A stretch of 64,000 nt of DNA from the IMG/VR virus record IMGVR_UViG_3300030618_000009, positions 1 to 64,000 of that record; one strand, 5' to 3'. A model generated the notes under the pieces. It was not told the origin of the DNA, searched no databases, and saw only the letters and a list, made by a program, of their open reading frames with translations. The stretch's first letter is position 1; each line of letters begins with the position of its first letter. This DNA is from a virus. The position numbers and the translations under genes were made by a program. Below are positions 15,339 through 22,528 of this stretch, piece after piece.

Positions 15339-15633
15339 CGAGGGCGGCGTCCTCAAGGTCATCGGCAAGGGCAAGACCGCCTGCATCAACTTCCATACGG
15401 GCAGGAACACGTCCTATGGGCTGATCGAGAACAGCGCGGACCTGCGGCACTTCATCATGACGGCGGCGAAGAGGCTGGCGATTCCTGACGTTCGTCGTCG
15501 CTGCGTGTACTGCGGCGGCAGCAAGAACGCGATCATCGGCACAGCCGACCCCAAGCACCCGTTACGGGCGGTCCCCTGCCCTGAGTGTCAGCCAGAGGCG
15601 TACCGAAAAGAGATGAAAAGGAAACCCCGATGA
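15307..15633 (+). CDS. Zinc-ribbon protein (108 aa)
   Basis: GTG start with GGGGGAAAC upstream. C-terminal ribbon with CVYCGGSKN and CPECQ separated by about 25 residues, the spacing of a DnaJ/RPB9-type zinc ribbon. N-terminal part beta-rich. Likely binds nucleic acid or protein; role unknown. Confidence 0.6.
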   Translation: MRERPVRIETSEGGVLKVIGKGKTACINFHTGRNTSYGLIENSADLRHFIMTAAKRLAIPDVRRRCVYCGGSKNAIIGTADPKHPLRAVPCPECQPEAYRKEMKRKPR

Positions 15634-16151
15634 ACCGTAAATTATTCGTGTCGTTCACCGCTCTGTTGCGGGAGATCAAAAACGATAGGGTCACCGAGAA
15701 GGACTTGGAGCGCGGCCTGTATTACTTCGGCTGTACCCGCCGCCATGCGTTCGAGCCCGGAACACAGGGCGAATCGAACGAACTCATGTGGATTTTCAAG
15801 GATACCACTGAGGCTCAGGCAACGCATCGGGTGCTTCTCAAGTACGTGGAGAAAGCCGAGAAGGATGGTCGCTGCGTGTGGCGTGCCGCCGATCAGATGA
15901 ACTCCTACGAGCAACTGAACGCTCTGCTCGTGAAGCACGGCTACTCTTACGACCGTGATAAGGGGCCTGCGATCATCACCGAGACCAAGCCCGAGGAGAA
16001 GATCGAACTGGTTGAGATCAACCCCAACCACAAGCGGGCGATCATGTACGAACCCGACAACCGCACGGAGAATCCGTGGTACGCTTACTGCTACCCGGGC
16101 GTGCGGGATCGCGTAGAACAAGCGGGACTACCGCTGGATGTGATCGCATGA
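15630..16151 (+). CDS. Hypothetical protein (173 aa)
   Basis: ATG 15630 follows AAAGGAAA and overlaps the upstream stop. Mixed alpha/beta soluble protein; ends with an aromatic segment (NPWYAYCYPGVRDRV). No motif recognised. Coupled by ATGA to the next gene. Confidence 0.6.
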   Translation: MNRKLFVSFTALLREIKNDRVTEKDLERGLYYFGCTRRHAFEPGTQGESNELMWIFKDTTEAQATHRVLLKYVEKAEKDGRCVWRAADQMNSYEQLNALLVKHGYSYDRDKGPAIITETKPEEKIELVEINPNHKRAIMYEPDNRTENPWYAYCYPGVRDRVEQAGLPLDVIA

Positions 16152-16699
16152 GAAAACTCGCCCTGTTGCCCTTGCTCTTGCTCGCCGTCAGCCTGATTGC
16201 CCAGACTGCTAAACCGTCGCCCGGTGTCCCAAAGCTGGCGGTCTGGCAAGTCACCCCAACCGCGAGCGTGCAGTACGACCCCACCGTCTGGAAGCTGGGG
16301 ACAATGGACGACTCGCAGGTGCTCCTCCTGATGGATAAAGACAAGGCACCGCGTGCAGACGTAGCCCTGAATGTGACGATCATCCCAGCGACGGACGAGA
16401 TGGACGCGGCTGGTATAATCGCCAGCCGCATAGCCAAAACTCAGGATGAAAAAGGCGTGGCAACTCTCTCCATGAAGGAATACCAAGCGGGCGACGAGTA
16501 CGGCGTGCTGTTCGCCTACACCGCACAAAACGACAAGGGCAGGGACTTTGTGATCGGCAGATGGTCTTTCGCTGGTGATAAGCTGGACACCAAGAGTCAC
16601 AGCGTGATAGAGTTCGAGGGAGTCGTTCCCATATCCAAGGAAAACGACGACATCATGTCGAAGATAAACGCCGTGATCCAGACCTACAAAATCAAATGA
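16148..16699 (+). CDS. Secreted hypothetical protein (183 aa)
   Basis: Sec signal peptide MRKLALLPLLLLAVSLIAQ with probable cleavage after the Ala near residue 18. The mature part is a beta-rich domain. Predicted periplasmic. A TGGTATAAT near 16407 lies inside this gene and is not thought to be used. Confidence 0.65.
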   Translation: MRKLALLPLLLLAVSLIAQTAKPSPGVPKLAVWQVTPTASVQYDPTVWKLGTMDDSQVLLLMDKDKAPRADVALNVTIIPATDEMDAAGIIASRIAKTQDEKGVATLSMKEYQAGDEYGVLFAYTAQNDKGRDFVIGRWSFAGDKLDTKSHSVIEFEGVVPISKENDDIMSKINAVIQTYKIK

Positions 16700-16965
16700 A
16701 ACAGTCACGCTATATCGACACCGCCGCGTTGGAAGCCCTCGCCGCTCTCTTGCATATCGAGGCTGGCAACCTTTGTGTGGGCTGCAAAGATAACGTCGGC
16801 TTCAACCTCGGCGAAGGGCATGGCCTGCGTGGGAGCCCAATCGCCCCGTTCGATTGCAGGGCGACAAAGCTGCGGAAGCTGACTAAAGACCTGTACAAGA
16901 TCATCGACGACTACAAAAAGGCGAACGACAAGGAGCGTGAATTTTGGTCACCGAAGAAAAAATAA
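16696..16965 (+). CDS. Small hypothetical protein (89 aa)
   Basis: ATGA overlap start. One C-x2-C pair (LCVGCKDN), then a Lys-rich helical C-terminus. Overlaps the next gene by 22 nt. Confidence 0.55.
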   Translation: MKQSRYIDTAALEALAALLHIEAGNLCVGCKDNVGFNLGEGHGLRGSPIAPFDCRATKLRKLTKDLYKIIDDYKKANDKEREFWSPKKK

Positions 16966-17486
16966 TCTACGTTGTGGTCGCGGAGACTGTCCAGCACCCG
17001 ACGACGACTACAATCGTCGGTCAACGCCTCGTCCGTCTCTCTGGAGTTCCCTGCGGCAACAAGACTCGCGACATCGTGCAGATTCCGGGTCGCCTCGCGG
17101 CTCAGGCGTGCCACGCGGTTCGTCGCATGGGGCACCACATGGTGATCGACGCCGTGAAGGATTTGCTCAGCTTCGCCAACATCGTCAGCTTGAAGAAACT
17201 CAAGCAGGCGATTCGTGCGTTGGGCAGCTTGGTCGTTTACGAACCCATCACAACCATCATCCTCTCGTGCCGCGACAGCTTCGAACTGGAGCACGCTTAC
17301 AACCTGCTTCGCGATCACGCGGGTGTACTGGCTTTCAAGTTCAATGACACGAACGCGGCTGTTTACTGCGTCGGTTGCAGCCAGCCATGCAAGGGCGAAG
17401 TCACCACGGCATTCGCTACGGTGCCCGTAAGCAAGGAGCAAGTTCAGGGCTACCTCGACTACCTCCCTTTGTGGACCCCCAAGTAG
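16944..17486 (+). CDS. Peptidyl-tRNA hydrolase type 2-like protein
   Basis: Predicted to free tRNA from stalled peptidyl-tRNA. Two regions match the Pth2 fold: the core helix RLAAQACHAVRRMG near residue 48 (family GKxAAQxxHA) and a later TTIILSC...ELEHAY stretch followed by an FNDTNAAVYCVG strand where the family has the Asp-Ala-Gly loop. The length of 180 aa is larger than the usual 115-130 and the glycines of the catalytic loop are partly changed, so activity may differ. Starts at TTG with AAGGAG 8 nt upstream. It fits with the phage tRNA genes and aminopeptidase as part of a translation toolkit. Confidence 0.7.
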   Translation: MVTEEKIIYVVVAETVQHPTTTTIVGQRLVRLSGVPCGNKTRDIVQIPGRLAAQACHAVRRMGHHMVIDAVKDLLSFANIVSLKKLKQAIRALGSLVVYEPITTIILSCRDSFELEHAYNLLRDHAGVLAFKFNDTNAAVYCVGCSQPCKGEVTTAFATVPVSKEQVQGYLDYLPLWTPK

Positions 17487-17538
17487 TTGAAAACAAAGGC
17501 ATAATTCCTATCGATTTACCTCTCCGTTTGGGTATAAT
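17486..17538 (+). promoter_or_regulatory. Three-block promoter, leaderless start at 17544
   Basis: GTTGAAAACAAAG (17486-17498), 14 nt, GATTTACC (17513-17520), 12 nt, TATAAT (17533-17538). The spacing is identical to the Ku and ligase promoters. The box ends 5 nt before ATG 17544. Confidence 0.7.
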
Positions 17539-17543
17539 GGGGT

Positions 17544-17771
17544 ATGAGAATTAAGCTTGGCACTTGGTACGACAGCGTAGATTACGAAGGCAACGATCTG
17601 CCCTCTGCCGTTGCACCCTTCAAGAAAGAGCGCGGCACACCATTCTACGTTTGTGTCAATCACCTTGGCGGTCACGTCTGGGTGAAGGGCACGGAGTTCC
17701 GTCCAATCACCGCCCCCAACGCAGGTCGCATCACGGCAAGAGCCACAGTCCATCTTTTGGAGTTGGTATGA
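17544..17771 (+). CDS. Small hypothetical protein (75 aa)
   Basis: Beta-rich, aromatic (MRIKLGTWYDSVDYEGND, HVWVKGTEFRPI). It is the first gene behind a promoter of the Ku/ligase type, so it may act with end joining, but nothing in its own sequence shows this. Leaderless. Confidence 0.6.
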   Translation: MRIKLGTWYDSVDYEGNDLPSAVAPFKKERGTPFYVCVNHLGGHVWVKGTEFRPITAPNAGRITARATVHLLELV

Positions 17772-18013
17772 CCAAAAACGAATTACGTCGAGCGAAAGCA
17801 CGGCAGGCGCGTTACGCCAAGAAATTGCGTAAGGCCGCTCTCTACCTGTACGGCACGCCCATCGGCAAGAAACCTCTGATCGCAGCGGTCGGCATCCTGA
17901 AAGTGCTCAGCTTGGGCACCAAACGCGGCTGGCTGTATCCGCAAGAGATTGCAACGCTGGCGAAATTGACGACATCGACGGGTAAGCCTGTCAGAAAGCA
18001 CGCGACAGCCTGA
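17768..18013 (+). CDS. Small basic protein (81 aa)
   Basis: ATGA-coupled to the previous gene. Very basic N-terminus (RRAKARQARYAKKLRKAA) with a following hydrophobic helix. Probably nucleic-acid binding. Unknown family. Confidence 0.55.
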   Translation: MTKNELRRAKARQARYAKKLRKAALYLYGTPIGKKPLIAAVGILKVLSLGTKRGWLYPQEIATLAKLTTSTGKPVRKHATA

Positions 18014-18020
18014 GGACAAT

Positions 18021-18392
18021 ATGCCTTTTCTTGAAGAAATAAACGAACGGCGTGCGGAAGATCGGCGCAAAGCTGATCGACGCAAAAGCGAGGAAACTGT
18101 GGTTCCGTTGTCCTCGTTCTACGAAGTGCCAGTCGCACCGCCAGTTCGCAAGTCCGTCGTGAGCCAGCAATTCGGCCCGAGAATTTCTTCACAGGTCAGC
18201 AATCGGGAAATCGAAAAACAGATGAACGAATTTTTGGATCGGCTGCTTGACGCTGTACCGAAACCCGAGCCAAAACCACTGTCCGATGCGGAAGTGCTGG
18301 CGATACTGGCGACGGAAGCCACGCTGATGTTTGCCAGCAGCAAGCCGTGTTGGGAACAGGACAAAGCCAAGAGTGCTGGAGCAGGCGAATGA
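18021..18392 (+). CDS. Hypothetical protein, charged and proline-rich (123 aa)
   Basis: GAGGA upstream of ATG 18021. N-terminal Arg/Glu/Asp helix (EINERRAEDRRKADRRKSEE), a Pro/Val linker and a C-terminal helix. Likely an extended helical or partly disordered protein. Function unknown. Confidence 0.55.
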   Translation: MPFLEEINERRAEDRRKADRRKSEETVVPLSSFYEVPVAPPVRKSVVSQQFGPRISSQVSNREIEKQMNEFLDRLLDAVPKPEPKPLSDAEVLAILATEATLMFASSKPCWEQDKAKSAGAGE

Positions 18393-18613
18393 AAGCAAAG
18401 CAGAGCAAGGACAATCCGTTCGACATTATTGACCGCCGCGTCGAGTGGGTGGAATTCGAGTACCAAGCTGGTCGTGGCTCCAAGCACCAGCTAGTGGACT
18501 ACGCCAAGCGGTACAAACTGATGTCGGCGATTGCTCTCGACCGTAACGTCACACCGACCGTCGTGGAAGCGATGGCTTATCTTTTGAACATGGGAGGCGA
18601 ATGTGAAAGCTAA
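18389..18613 (+). CDS. Small hypothetical protein (74 aa)
   Basis: ATGA overlap start; ATG 18389 chosen over 18347. Contains NPFDIIDRRVEWVEFEYQAG, then a helix. No family recognised. Confidence 0.5.
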   Translation: MKAKQSKDNPFDIIDRRVEWVEFEYQAGRGSKHQLVDYAKRYKLMSAIALDRNVTPTVVEAMAYLLNMGGECES

Positions 18614-18932
18614 ACTGTTGTTCTTGGTCTTCATCGTGGCGGCTGTTTGCTGGTCGCTAATCGTCGTCATGGTCGGAACGCAGCACGGATTCATTCTCCA
18701 GCCCTACCTCGACAGTCCATGGTCGAGCGGCATCGTGGGTATTTTCGGCGGCTTCATGATTGTCGCCCTCGGACTGCGGGTCTACAGCAGCGCCTCAGCG
18801 AAGGAATTCCTGAAACGGTTGCAGAAGGCTCCCCGGCACACCATCGCCACGAATGATGGCTACGCACTGGACAAGTGCCAGACCATGTACCGCGAACCTT
18901 ACATCGTGACCGACAGGCAGACAGCACGATGA
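18603..18932 (+). CDS. Two-helix membrane protein (109 aa)
   Basis: GTG start in overlap. Transmembrane segments near residues 4-24 and 43-62, then a soluble basic tail of about 45 residues with CQTMYREPYIV. Possibly tail-in-cytoplasm. Unknown role. Confidence 0.6.
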   Translation: MKAKLLFLVFIVAAVCWSLIVVMVGTQHGFILQPYLDSPWSSGIVGIFGGFMIVALGLRVYSSASAKEFLKRLQKAPRHTIATNDGYALDKCQTMYREPYIVTDRQTAR

Positions 18933-19234
18933 TCTTCACATTCGGCAGCAACGAGCAGGGCATCCACGGCGGCGGGGCGGCAAAAGTCGCCCGTGAGCAA
19001 CACGGAGCCATCCTGCATCAGGGCTTCGGGCCGCAGGGCAACTGCTTCGGTATCCCGACTTGCCACGTACCCGTGGGTCGCCCGGGCTGGCAGATTCCGT
19101 TCGGCAAAGTCCAGTTCTACATATCGTGCTTCTTGATGTACGCCGATCAGGTAGCCGCCGTGGATCGCGAGGAGTGGTTCAAGGTCACCCAGATTGGCTG
19201 CGGCTTTGCGGGCTGGACGAAAGAACAGAAATGA
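18929..19234 (+). CDS. Macro-domain-like ADP-ribose-binding protein (101 aa)
   Basis: Begins MIFTFGSNEQGIHGGGAAK, the hallmark first strand and glycine loop of a small macro-like phage family, followed by GFGPQGNCFGIPT and a final VTQIGCGFAGW, the family's second glycine-rich loop. It should bind ADP-ribose or a related nucleotide, and may hydrolyse it. Starts in an ATGA overlap. With the glycohydrolase at 7080 and the ART array at 29427 it forms an ADP-ribose toolkit. Confidence 0.8.
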   Translation: MIFTFGSNEQGIHGGGAAKVAREQHGAILHQGFGPQGNCFGIPTCHVPVGRPGWQIPFGKVQFYISCFLMYADQVAAVDREEWFKVTQIGCGFAGWTKEQK

Positions 19235-19650
19235 CTTTGACCTTCGACAACCTGCTCGACACGGGAGTTGAGATTCGTACTCATGGCAACTGGACCCCGA
19301 AGGACTCGGAAGAACGCATTGTCCGTGTGCCCCGCCAGTTGATTGAGAACCTGCGATTGCTTCCACGCATCGGAGATTCCAATCTCGTATTCCCCACGGC
19401 GAAGGGTCACATCAACAATCACCTGCTTCGTACTTTGAAGCGTACAGCCATGCGTGCGGGACTCGACCCTGCCGATGCTTGGTTGCACAAATTTAGAGCC
19501 ACATACGCCACGCATCTTCTACGGGCAGGATTCCCTATCGTAGACGTGGCGAATCAACTCGGGCATTCCAGCATCAAAACGACGCTTCGTTATCTGGCGT
19601 TGTTGGGCTGTGATGTCATGCAGACGAAAATTGAGGCGGTGTGGGGGTAA
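19231..19650 (+). CDS. Tyrosine recombinase catalytic domain, N-terminally truncated (139 aa)
   Basis: The C-terminal half of an integrase-type recombinase: beta-hairpin Lys region (KDSEERIVRVP), HKFRATYATHLL supplying His and the second Arg near residue 95, and LGHSSIKTTLRYL supplying the third basic ligand and the nucleophilic Tyr near 128. The core-binding domain and the first catalytic Arg are missing; the ATG at 19231 overlaps the previous stop and no recombinase-like sequence lies upstream. It is either a remnant or works with another subunit. Confidence 0.75.
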   Translation: MTLTFDNLLDTGVEIRTHGNWTPKDSEERIVRVPRQLIENLRLLPRIGDSNLVFPTAKGHINNHLLRTLKRTAMRAGLDPADAWLHKFRATYATHLLRAGFPIVDVANQLGHSSIKTTLRYLALLGCDVMQTKIEAVWG

Positions 19651-19698
19651 CGTTACCAAAGAAAGGCGGGCATTCCTATCGAATGGGGATGCCCGCTT

Positions 19699-19707
19699 GG
19701 GTATAAT
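19699..19707 (+). promoter_or_regulatory. GGGTATAAT promoter, leaderless start at 19713
   Basis: TATAAT at 19702-19707, 5 nt before the ATG. GCGGGCATTCC (19664-19674) and GGGGATGCCCGC (19685-19696) lie upstream as an imperfect inverted repeat that may be an operator or terminator. Confidence 0.6.
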
Positions 19708-19712
19708 TGAAC

Positions 19713-19847
19713 ATGACAATCTTAATCGTTGGCTTCATCGGCACCCTCGGACTGGCACTCAGCTTCGGTCGCAATAAGATGGGCGAGTGGGACGGTGGTC
19801 TGGGTATCGGTCTTCTGATTTTTGCGGCGATACTCGCCTGCGTGTAA
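19713..19847 (+). CDS. Small two-helix membrane protein (44 aa)
   Basis: Residues 2-16 (TILIVGFIGTLGLAL) and 29-43 (GIGLLIFAAILACV) are hydrophobic, separated by a polar turn with KMGEWDGG. Predicted leaderless. Unknown function; holin-like size. Confidence 0.5.
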   Translation: MTILIVGFIGTLGLALSFGRNKMGEWDGGLGIGLLIFAAILACV

Positions 19848-19941
19848 GCCCCTTTTCAAGCAGCAATGATGCGGTTGATCTGTTCGTTCCAAGCAACCTT
19901 CAACGCCGCTGGAACGTCGGCGGCTTCCAGGAAACATTCTG

Positions 19942-20181
19942 ATGGGTAAGGACCCATGCCCAATTTGCGCTACGCCTAAGACGAAGCTCGTTGACGGGCG
20001 TATTCTGTGCGGCGGTTGCGGCCTAGACATACCACTCTTGCGTCTTCGGGGCTATCTTCGTGGTGACAAGAAACTTGTCGGCTTCGACAGAGCGACAAGG
20101 CTGTATGAAAAGGCTCAGATCACGGTATCGTTCGGAGAGTGGTTGGTGCAGAACAATCTCGAACTGGTAGGCAAACCATGA
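19942..20181 (+). CDS. Small zinc-ribbon protein (79 aa)
   Basis: CPICATPKTKLVDGRILCGGCG is a complete four-Cys zinc ribbon at residues 6-27, as in transcription-factor-like or primase-like knuckles, followed by a basic helical region. Overlaps the ATP-grasp gene by 4 nt. Confidence 0.6.
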   Translation: MGKDPCPICATPKTKLVDGRILCGGCGLDIPLLRLRGYLRGDKKLVGFDRATRLYEKAQITVSFGEWLVQNNLELVGKP

Positions 20182-21032
20182 AACCATATTTCCTGTTTCC
20201 CGCTGATCCGTTGAACCACCGTGTCATCGACTGTGACTTTCAATTACAGGCGAAGGCCCTGACCGATGCTGGCTATGGCTACGCCATACTCAACCTCGAA
20301 GATGATTCGGTCTGGTCGCCTCGGGGCGGTTTGGTTGCACAGACCCCGTTCAAGCAGGACAATATCGTCTATCGCGGCTGGATGCTCAACGAGCACGAGT
20401 ACGGTCGATTGGAAGAATTGGCTGACTGGTACGGCGGCACGCTCCGCACGACCAAAGAGCAGTATTACCAGACGCATCACATTCCGAACTGGCATGTCAT
20501 GCTCAGCGACATGACGGCGGAAACCCTCGTGTTTCCGAAAGAGACCATCGACTTCGAAGACACCGACGAACTCTGGGATCGATTCTTCGAGCGGAACTTA
20601 AAGCGCACGGGCTGGCGTGAGTGCTTCGTGAAGGATTACGTGAAGTCCCTCAAGACGGCTGGCGGCTCCATGGTTCGCAGTGCCGCCGACTTACGCCGCG
20701 TCGTGGAAGAGATGGCGAAGTTCCGGGGCACCATCGAGGGCGGTCTGTGTATCCGCCAGTTCGAGGAGTACATTCCGCAGACCGAGATTCGTTTCTTTGT
20801 CGTCAACGGGAAGGTGTTTGCCCCGAAGATCGACACCAATTTCAACATCATGGCGAACACCAGCTACCTTCCGCTGGCGAACGAAGTAGCGCACCGCATC
20901 ACGGCCCCGTTCTTCTCCGTTGACATCGCCACACGTGCGGATTTCACGCCGCGTGTGGTAGAATGTGGTGACGGGCAGGTGAGCGATCTGGTGGGCTGGA
21001 CGCCCGAGGAGTTTGCAAAGATATGGGCTTAG
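20178..21032 (+). CDS. ATP-grasp enzyme, R2K/CDC123-like clade (284 aa)
   Basis: Predicted to ligate an amine or peptide to a carboxylate using ATP. The C-terminal half shows the clade's pattern: VKDYVKS (nucleotide-binding Lys, about residue 153), RQFEEYI (about 197), EIRFFVVNGKV (about 208), FFSVDIA (about 252) and VVECGDGQVSDLVG (about 266), where Asp/Glu bind Mg. The N-terminal 110 residues form the pre-ATP-grasp region. This clade is found in phages and has been proposed to modify proteins or peptides. The substrate is unknown. Confidence 0.78.
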   Translation: MKPYFLFPADPLNHRVIDCDFQLQAKALTDAGYGYAILNLEDDSVWSPRGGLVAQTPFKQDNIVYRGWMLNEHEYGRLEELADWYGGTLRTTKEQYYQTHHIPNWHVMLSDMTAETLVFPKETIDFEDTDELWDRFFERNLKRTGWRECFVKDYVKSLKTAGGSMVRSAADLRRVVEEMAKFRGTIEGGLCIRQFEEYIPQTEIRFFVVNGKVFAPKIDTNFNIMANTSYLPLANEVAHRITAPFFSVDIATRADFTPRVVECGDGQVSDLVGWTPEEFAKIWA

Positions 21033-21400
21033 ACAACGAAATTGGCTGGAGGCTGGCGACTATGAACGAAGTCAAAGACGACGAGGGCTACGCAGGCCCA
21101 ACGCACGAGACCCCTGCGCGTTTGCTTCCGAAGCCTACGCTCGCCCCGCCGACCGAGGGCTGGACGTACCTGTTCAATTCCCCCAAGTGGCATTACTTCC
21201 GTGGCTGGACGTACCTGTTCAATTCCCCCAAGTGGCATTACTTCCGTGGCGGGCGCTCCCTGTGCAAGCGGTGGATGACGTTCGGCAGCGAGTTCGAGCA
21301 GGGCAACGACAAGAGCCCCGACAACTGCAAGGGCTGCATGACGGCACTGGAGAAAGAGCGGGCAAAAGCTGCCTCTAAGCAGTTGAAAACAAAGACATAA
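21023..21400 (+). CDS. Hypothetical protein containing a duplicated 15-residue unit (125 aa)
   Basis: Two perfect copies of GWTYLFNSPKWHYFR sit back to back at residues 46-75. C-x2-C near the C-terminus (CKGC) and an upstream Cys may bind zinc. C-terminal helix is Lys/Ala rich. Overlaps the ATP-grasp stop by 10 nt. Without the duplication it would be 110 residues. Confidence 0.6.
   Translation: MGLDNEIGWRLATMNEVKDDEGYAGPTHETPARLLPKPTLAPPTEGWTYLFNSPKWHYFRGWTYLFNSPKWHYFRGGRSLCKRWMTFGSEFEQGNDKSPDNCKGCMTALEKERAKAASKQLKTKT
21158..21247 (+). repeat. Perfect 45-bp tandem duplication
   Basis: Positions 21158-21202 and 21203-21247 are identical, unit starting GGCTGGACGTACCTGTTC. It keeps the reading frame (15 codons), and lack of any divergence suggests a recent event or an assembly artefact. 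Confidence 0.95.
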
Positions 21401-21434
21401 AAGCTAGAGATTTACCCTCCGATTTGGGTATAAT
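21382..21434 (+). promoter_or_regulatory. Three-block promoter of the ligase gene
   Basis: GTTGAAAACAAAG (21382-21394), 14 nt, GATTTACC (21409-21416), 12 nt, TATAAT (21429-21434). It matches the Ku promoter block for block. A GGAGGGG ribosome site follows for the TTG start at 21453. Confidence 0.7.
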
Positions 21435-21452
21435 GATCGTGGAGGGGAACTC

Positions 21453-22238
21453 TTGGCGATCCGTGCAGACCTACCTGTTGAGGTTGACAAAGCGGTCCTA
21501 ACTCGCTATTGCCCCGACCCGCGTTGGGGCTATCAAGAAAAGTTCAACGGCGAGTATCGCACAATCTGCAAGGATTCGAACGGCATCCACGATTTCAATC
21601 GCAACGGCGACCCTGCCAAGGGTCTACCAAGCGGTCTAATTGCTGTTCTCAAGAATCATCCCCTCCACCAATTCATCATCGCAGGCGAGTTGGTCGGCAA
21701 CAAAACTTTCAAGTTGTTCGATGCGCTGGTTCTGGGCGACGAGATTTGTGGTGCCAGTTCTTACGAGCACCGCGAAGCCCGCTACCATCAGGAGTTCGAC
21801 GGATTCAGCAAGCTGATTCAGCCCTTGTACACCGCCCGGACGCATGAAGCGAAGGCTCAACTGGTGATCCAGTTGCTCGAAGATGGAGCCGAGGGCGTGA
21901 TCGTGCGGGACATGACCGCTCCGTATGTCGAGGGCGAGTCAGGGCAGCACAAGAAAGTCAAGTTCTGGAAGACGCTGGAAGCTATCGTAGTCGGGCCGAG
22001 CCCGCGACACAAGAATAGCGTGCGCCTCGCGTGCTATGACGACCGGGGCACGCTGCATGAGATTTGCGGGATTAAGCTGAAAGACGAAAAATTGACTACT
22101 GGGTACGTAGTAGAGGTAAAATATCTTTATGCTACTTCAAGAAACCACATCGTCCAACCACAACTACTCCGTAGACGGACAGACAAGCAGGCGTCACTAT
22201 GCACTATGAGCCAGCTTGTAATCGGCAAGAACCAGTAG
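21453..22238 (+). CDS. ATP-dependent DNA ligase (small, 261 aa)
   Basis: Predicted to seal DNA nicks or ends after forming a Lys-AMP intermediate. Nucleotidyltransferase motifs in order: I at EKFNGEYR (Lys30), III at IIAGELVG (about 74), IIIa at FKLFDALV (about 85), IV at EGVIVRDM (about 149), V at KKVKFWK (about 167), then an OB-fold and the C-terminal RRRTDK common to DNA ligases. Motif I reads K-x-N-G rather than K-x-D-G and the Arg is shifted by one, so fine specificity is uncertain. Starts at TTG. Shares its promoter type with Ku, so the two likely act together in end joining. Confidence 0.85.
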   Translation: MAIRADLPVEVDKAVLTRYCPDPRWGYQEKFNGEYRTICKDSNGIHDFNRNGDPAKGLPSGLIAVLKNHPLHQFIIAGELVGNKTFKLFDALVLGDEICGASSYEHREARYHQEFDGFSKLIQPLYTARTHEAKAQLVIQLLEDGAEGVIVRDMTAPYVEGESGQHKKVKFWKTLEAIVVGPSPRHKNSVRLACYDDRGTLHEICGIKLKDEKLTTGYVVEVKYLYATSRNHIVQPQLLRRRTDKQASLCTMSQLVIGKNQ

Positions 22239-22501
22239 TCTATCGAATCAGGAATCTTTTCAATGGGAAAAAGTACATCGGATCGACAAGAAACTGTCGA
22301 TCACGAATGCAGTATCATATCAATCGTCTGAGAGCAGGCAAGCATCACTGTTCGATCCTCCAACGAGCATTCAACAAGCACGGTGAAAAAGCGTTTGTAT
22401 TTGAGATCATTGATTGCGTGGGGCGATCAGCCGTACCATTGGGACCGCTCAGATCGATCCCAAATCGTAGGTTCCGCGTACCTGTACGAGCGAAAGACTA
22501 A
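22199..22501 (+). CDS. GIY-YIG endonuclease domain, C-terminus probably frameshifted (100 aa)
   Basis: VYRIRNLFNGKKYIGSTRN supplies the two GIY-YIG motif halves near residue 15-30, followed by the conserved Arg and a helix with RAFNKHGEKAFVFEIID near 58-75. After that the family sequence stops: the +1 frame continues with a natural-looking run (WGDQPYHWDRSDRSQ) for 34 codons to the TAA at 22516-22518, suggesting a frameshift or an inserted module. It overlaps the ligase end by 40 nt. A homing endonuclease lodged beside the ligase gene is the simplest reading. Confidence 0.65.
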   Translation: MHYEPACNRQEPVVYRIRNLFNGKKYIGSTRNCRSRMQYHINRLRAGKHHCSILQRAFNKHGEKAFVFEIIDCVGRSAVPLGPLRSIPNRRFRVPVRAKD

Positions 22502-22528
22502 GGCGGCACACGCCTAACGGAGGAAGCG

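Noticed and set aside
16405-16415. TGGTATAAT inside the secreted protein gene
   Set aside because: It points into the middle of a reading frame with no start nearby; treated as chance.
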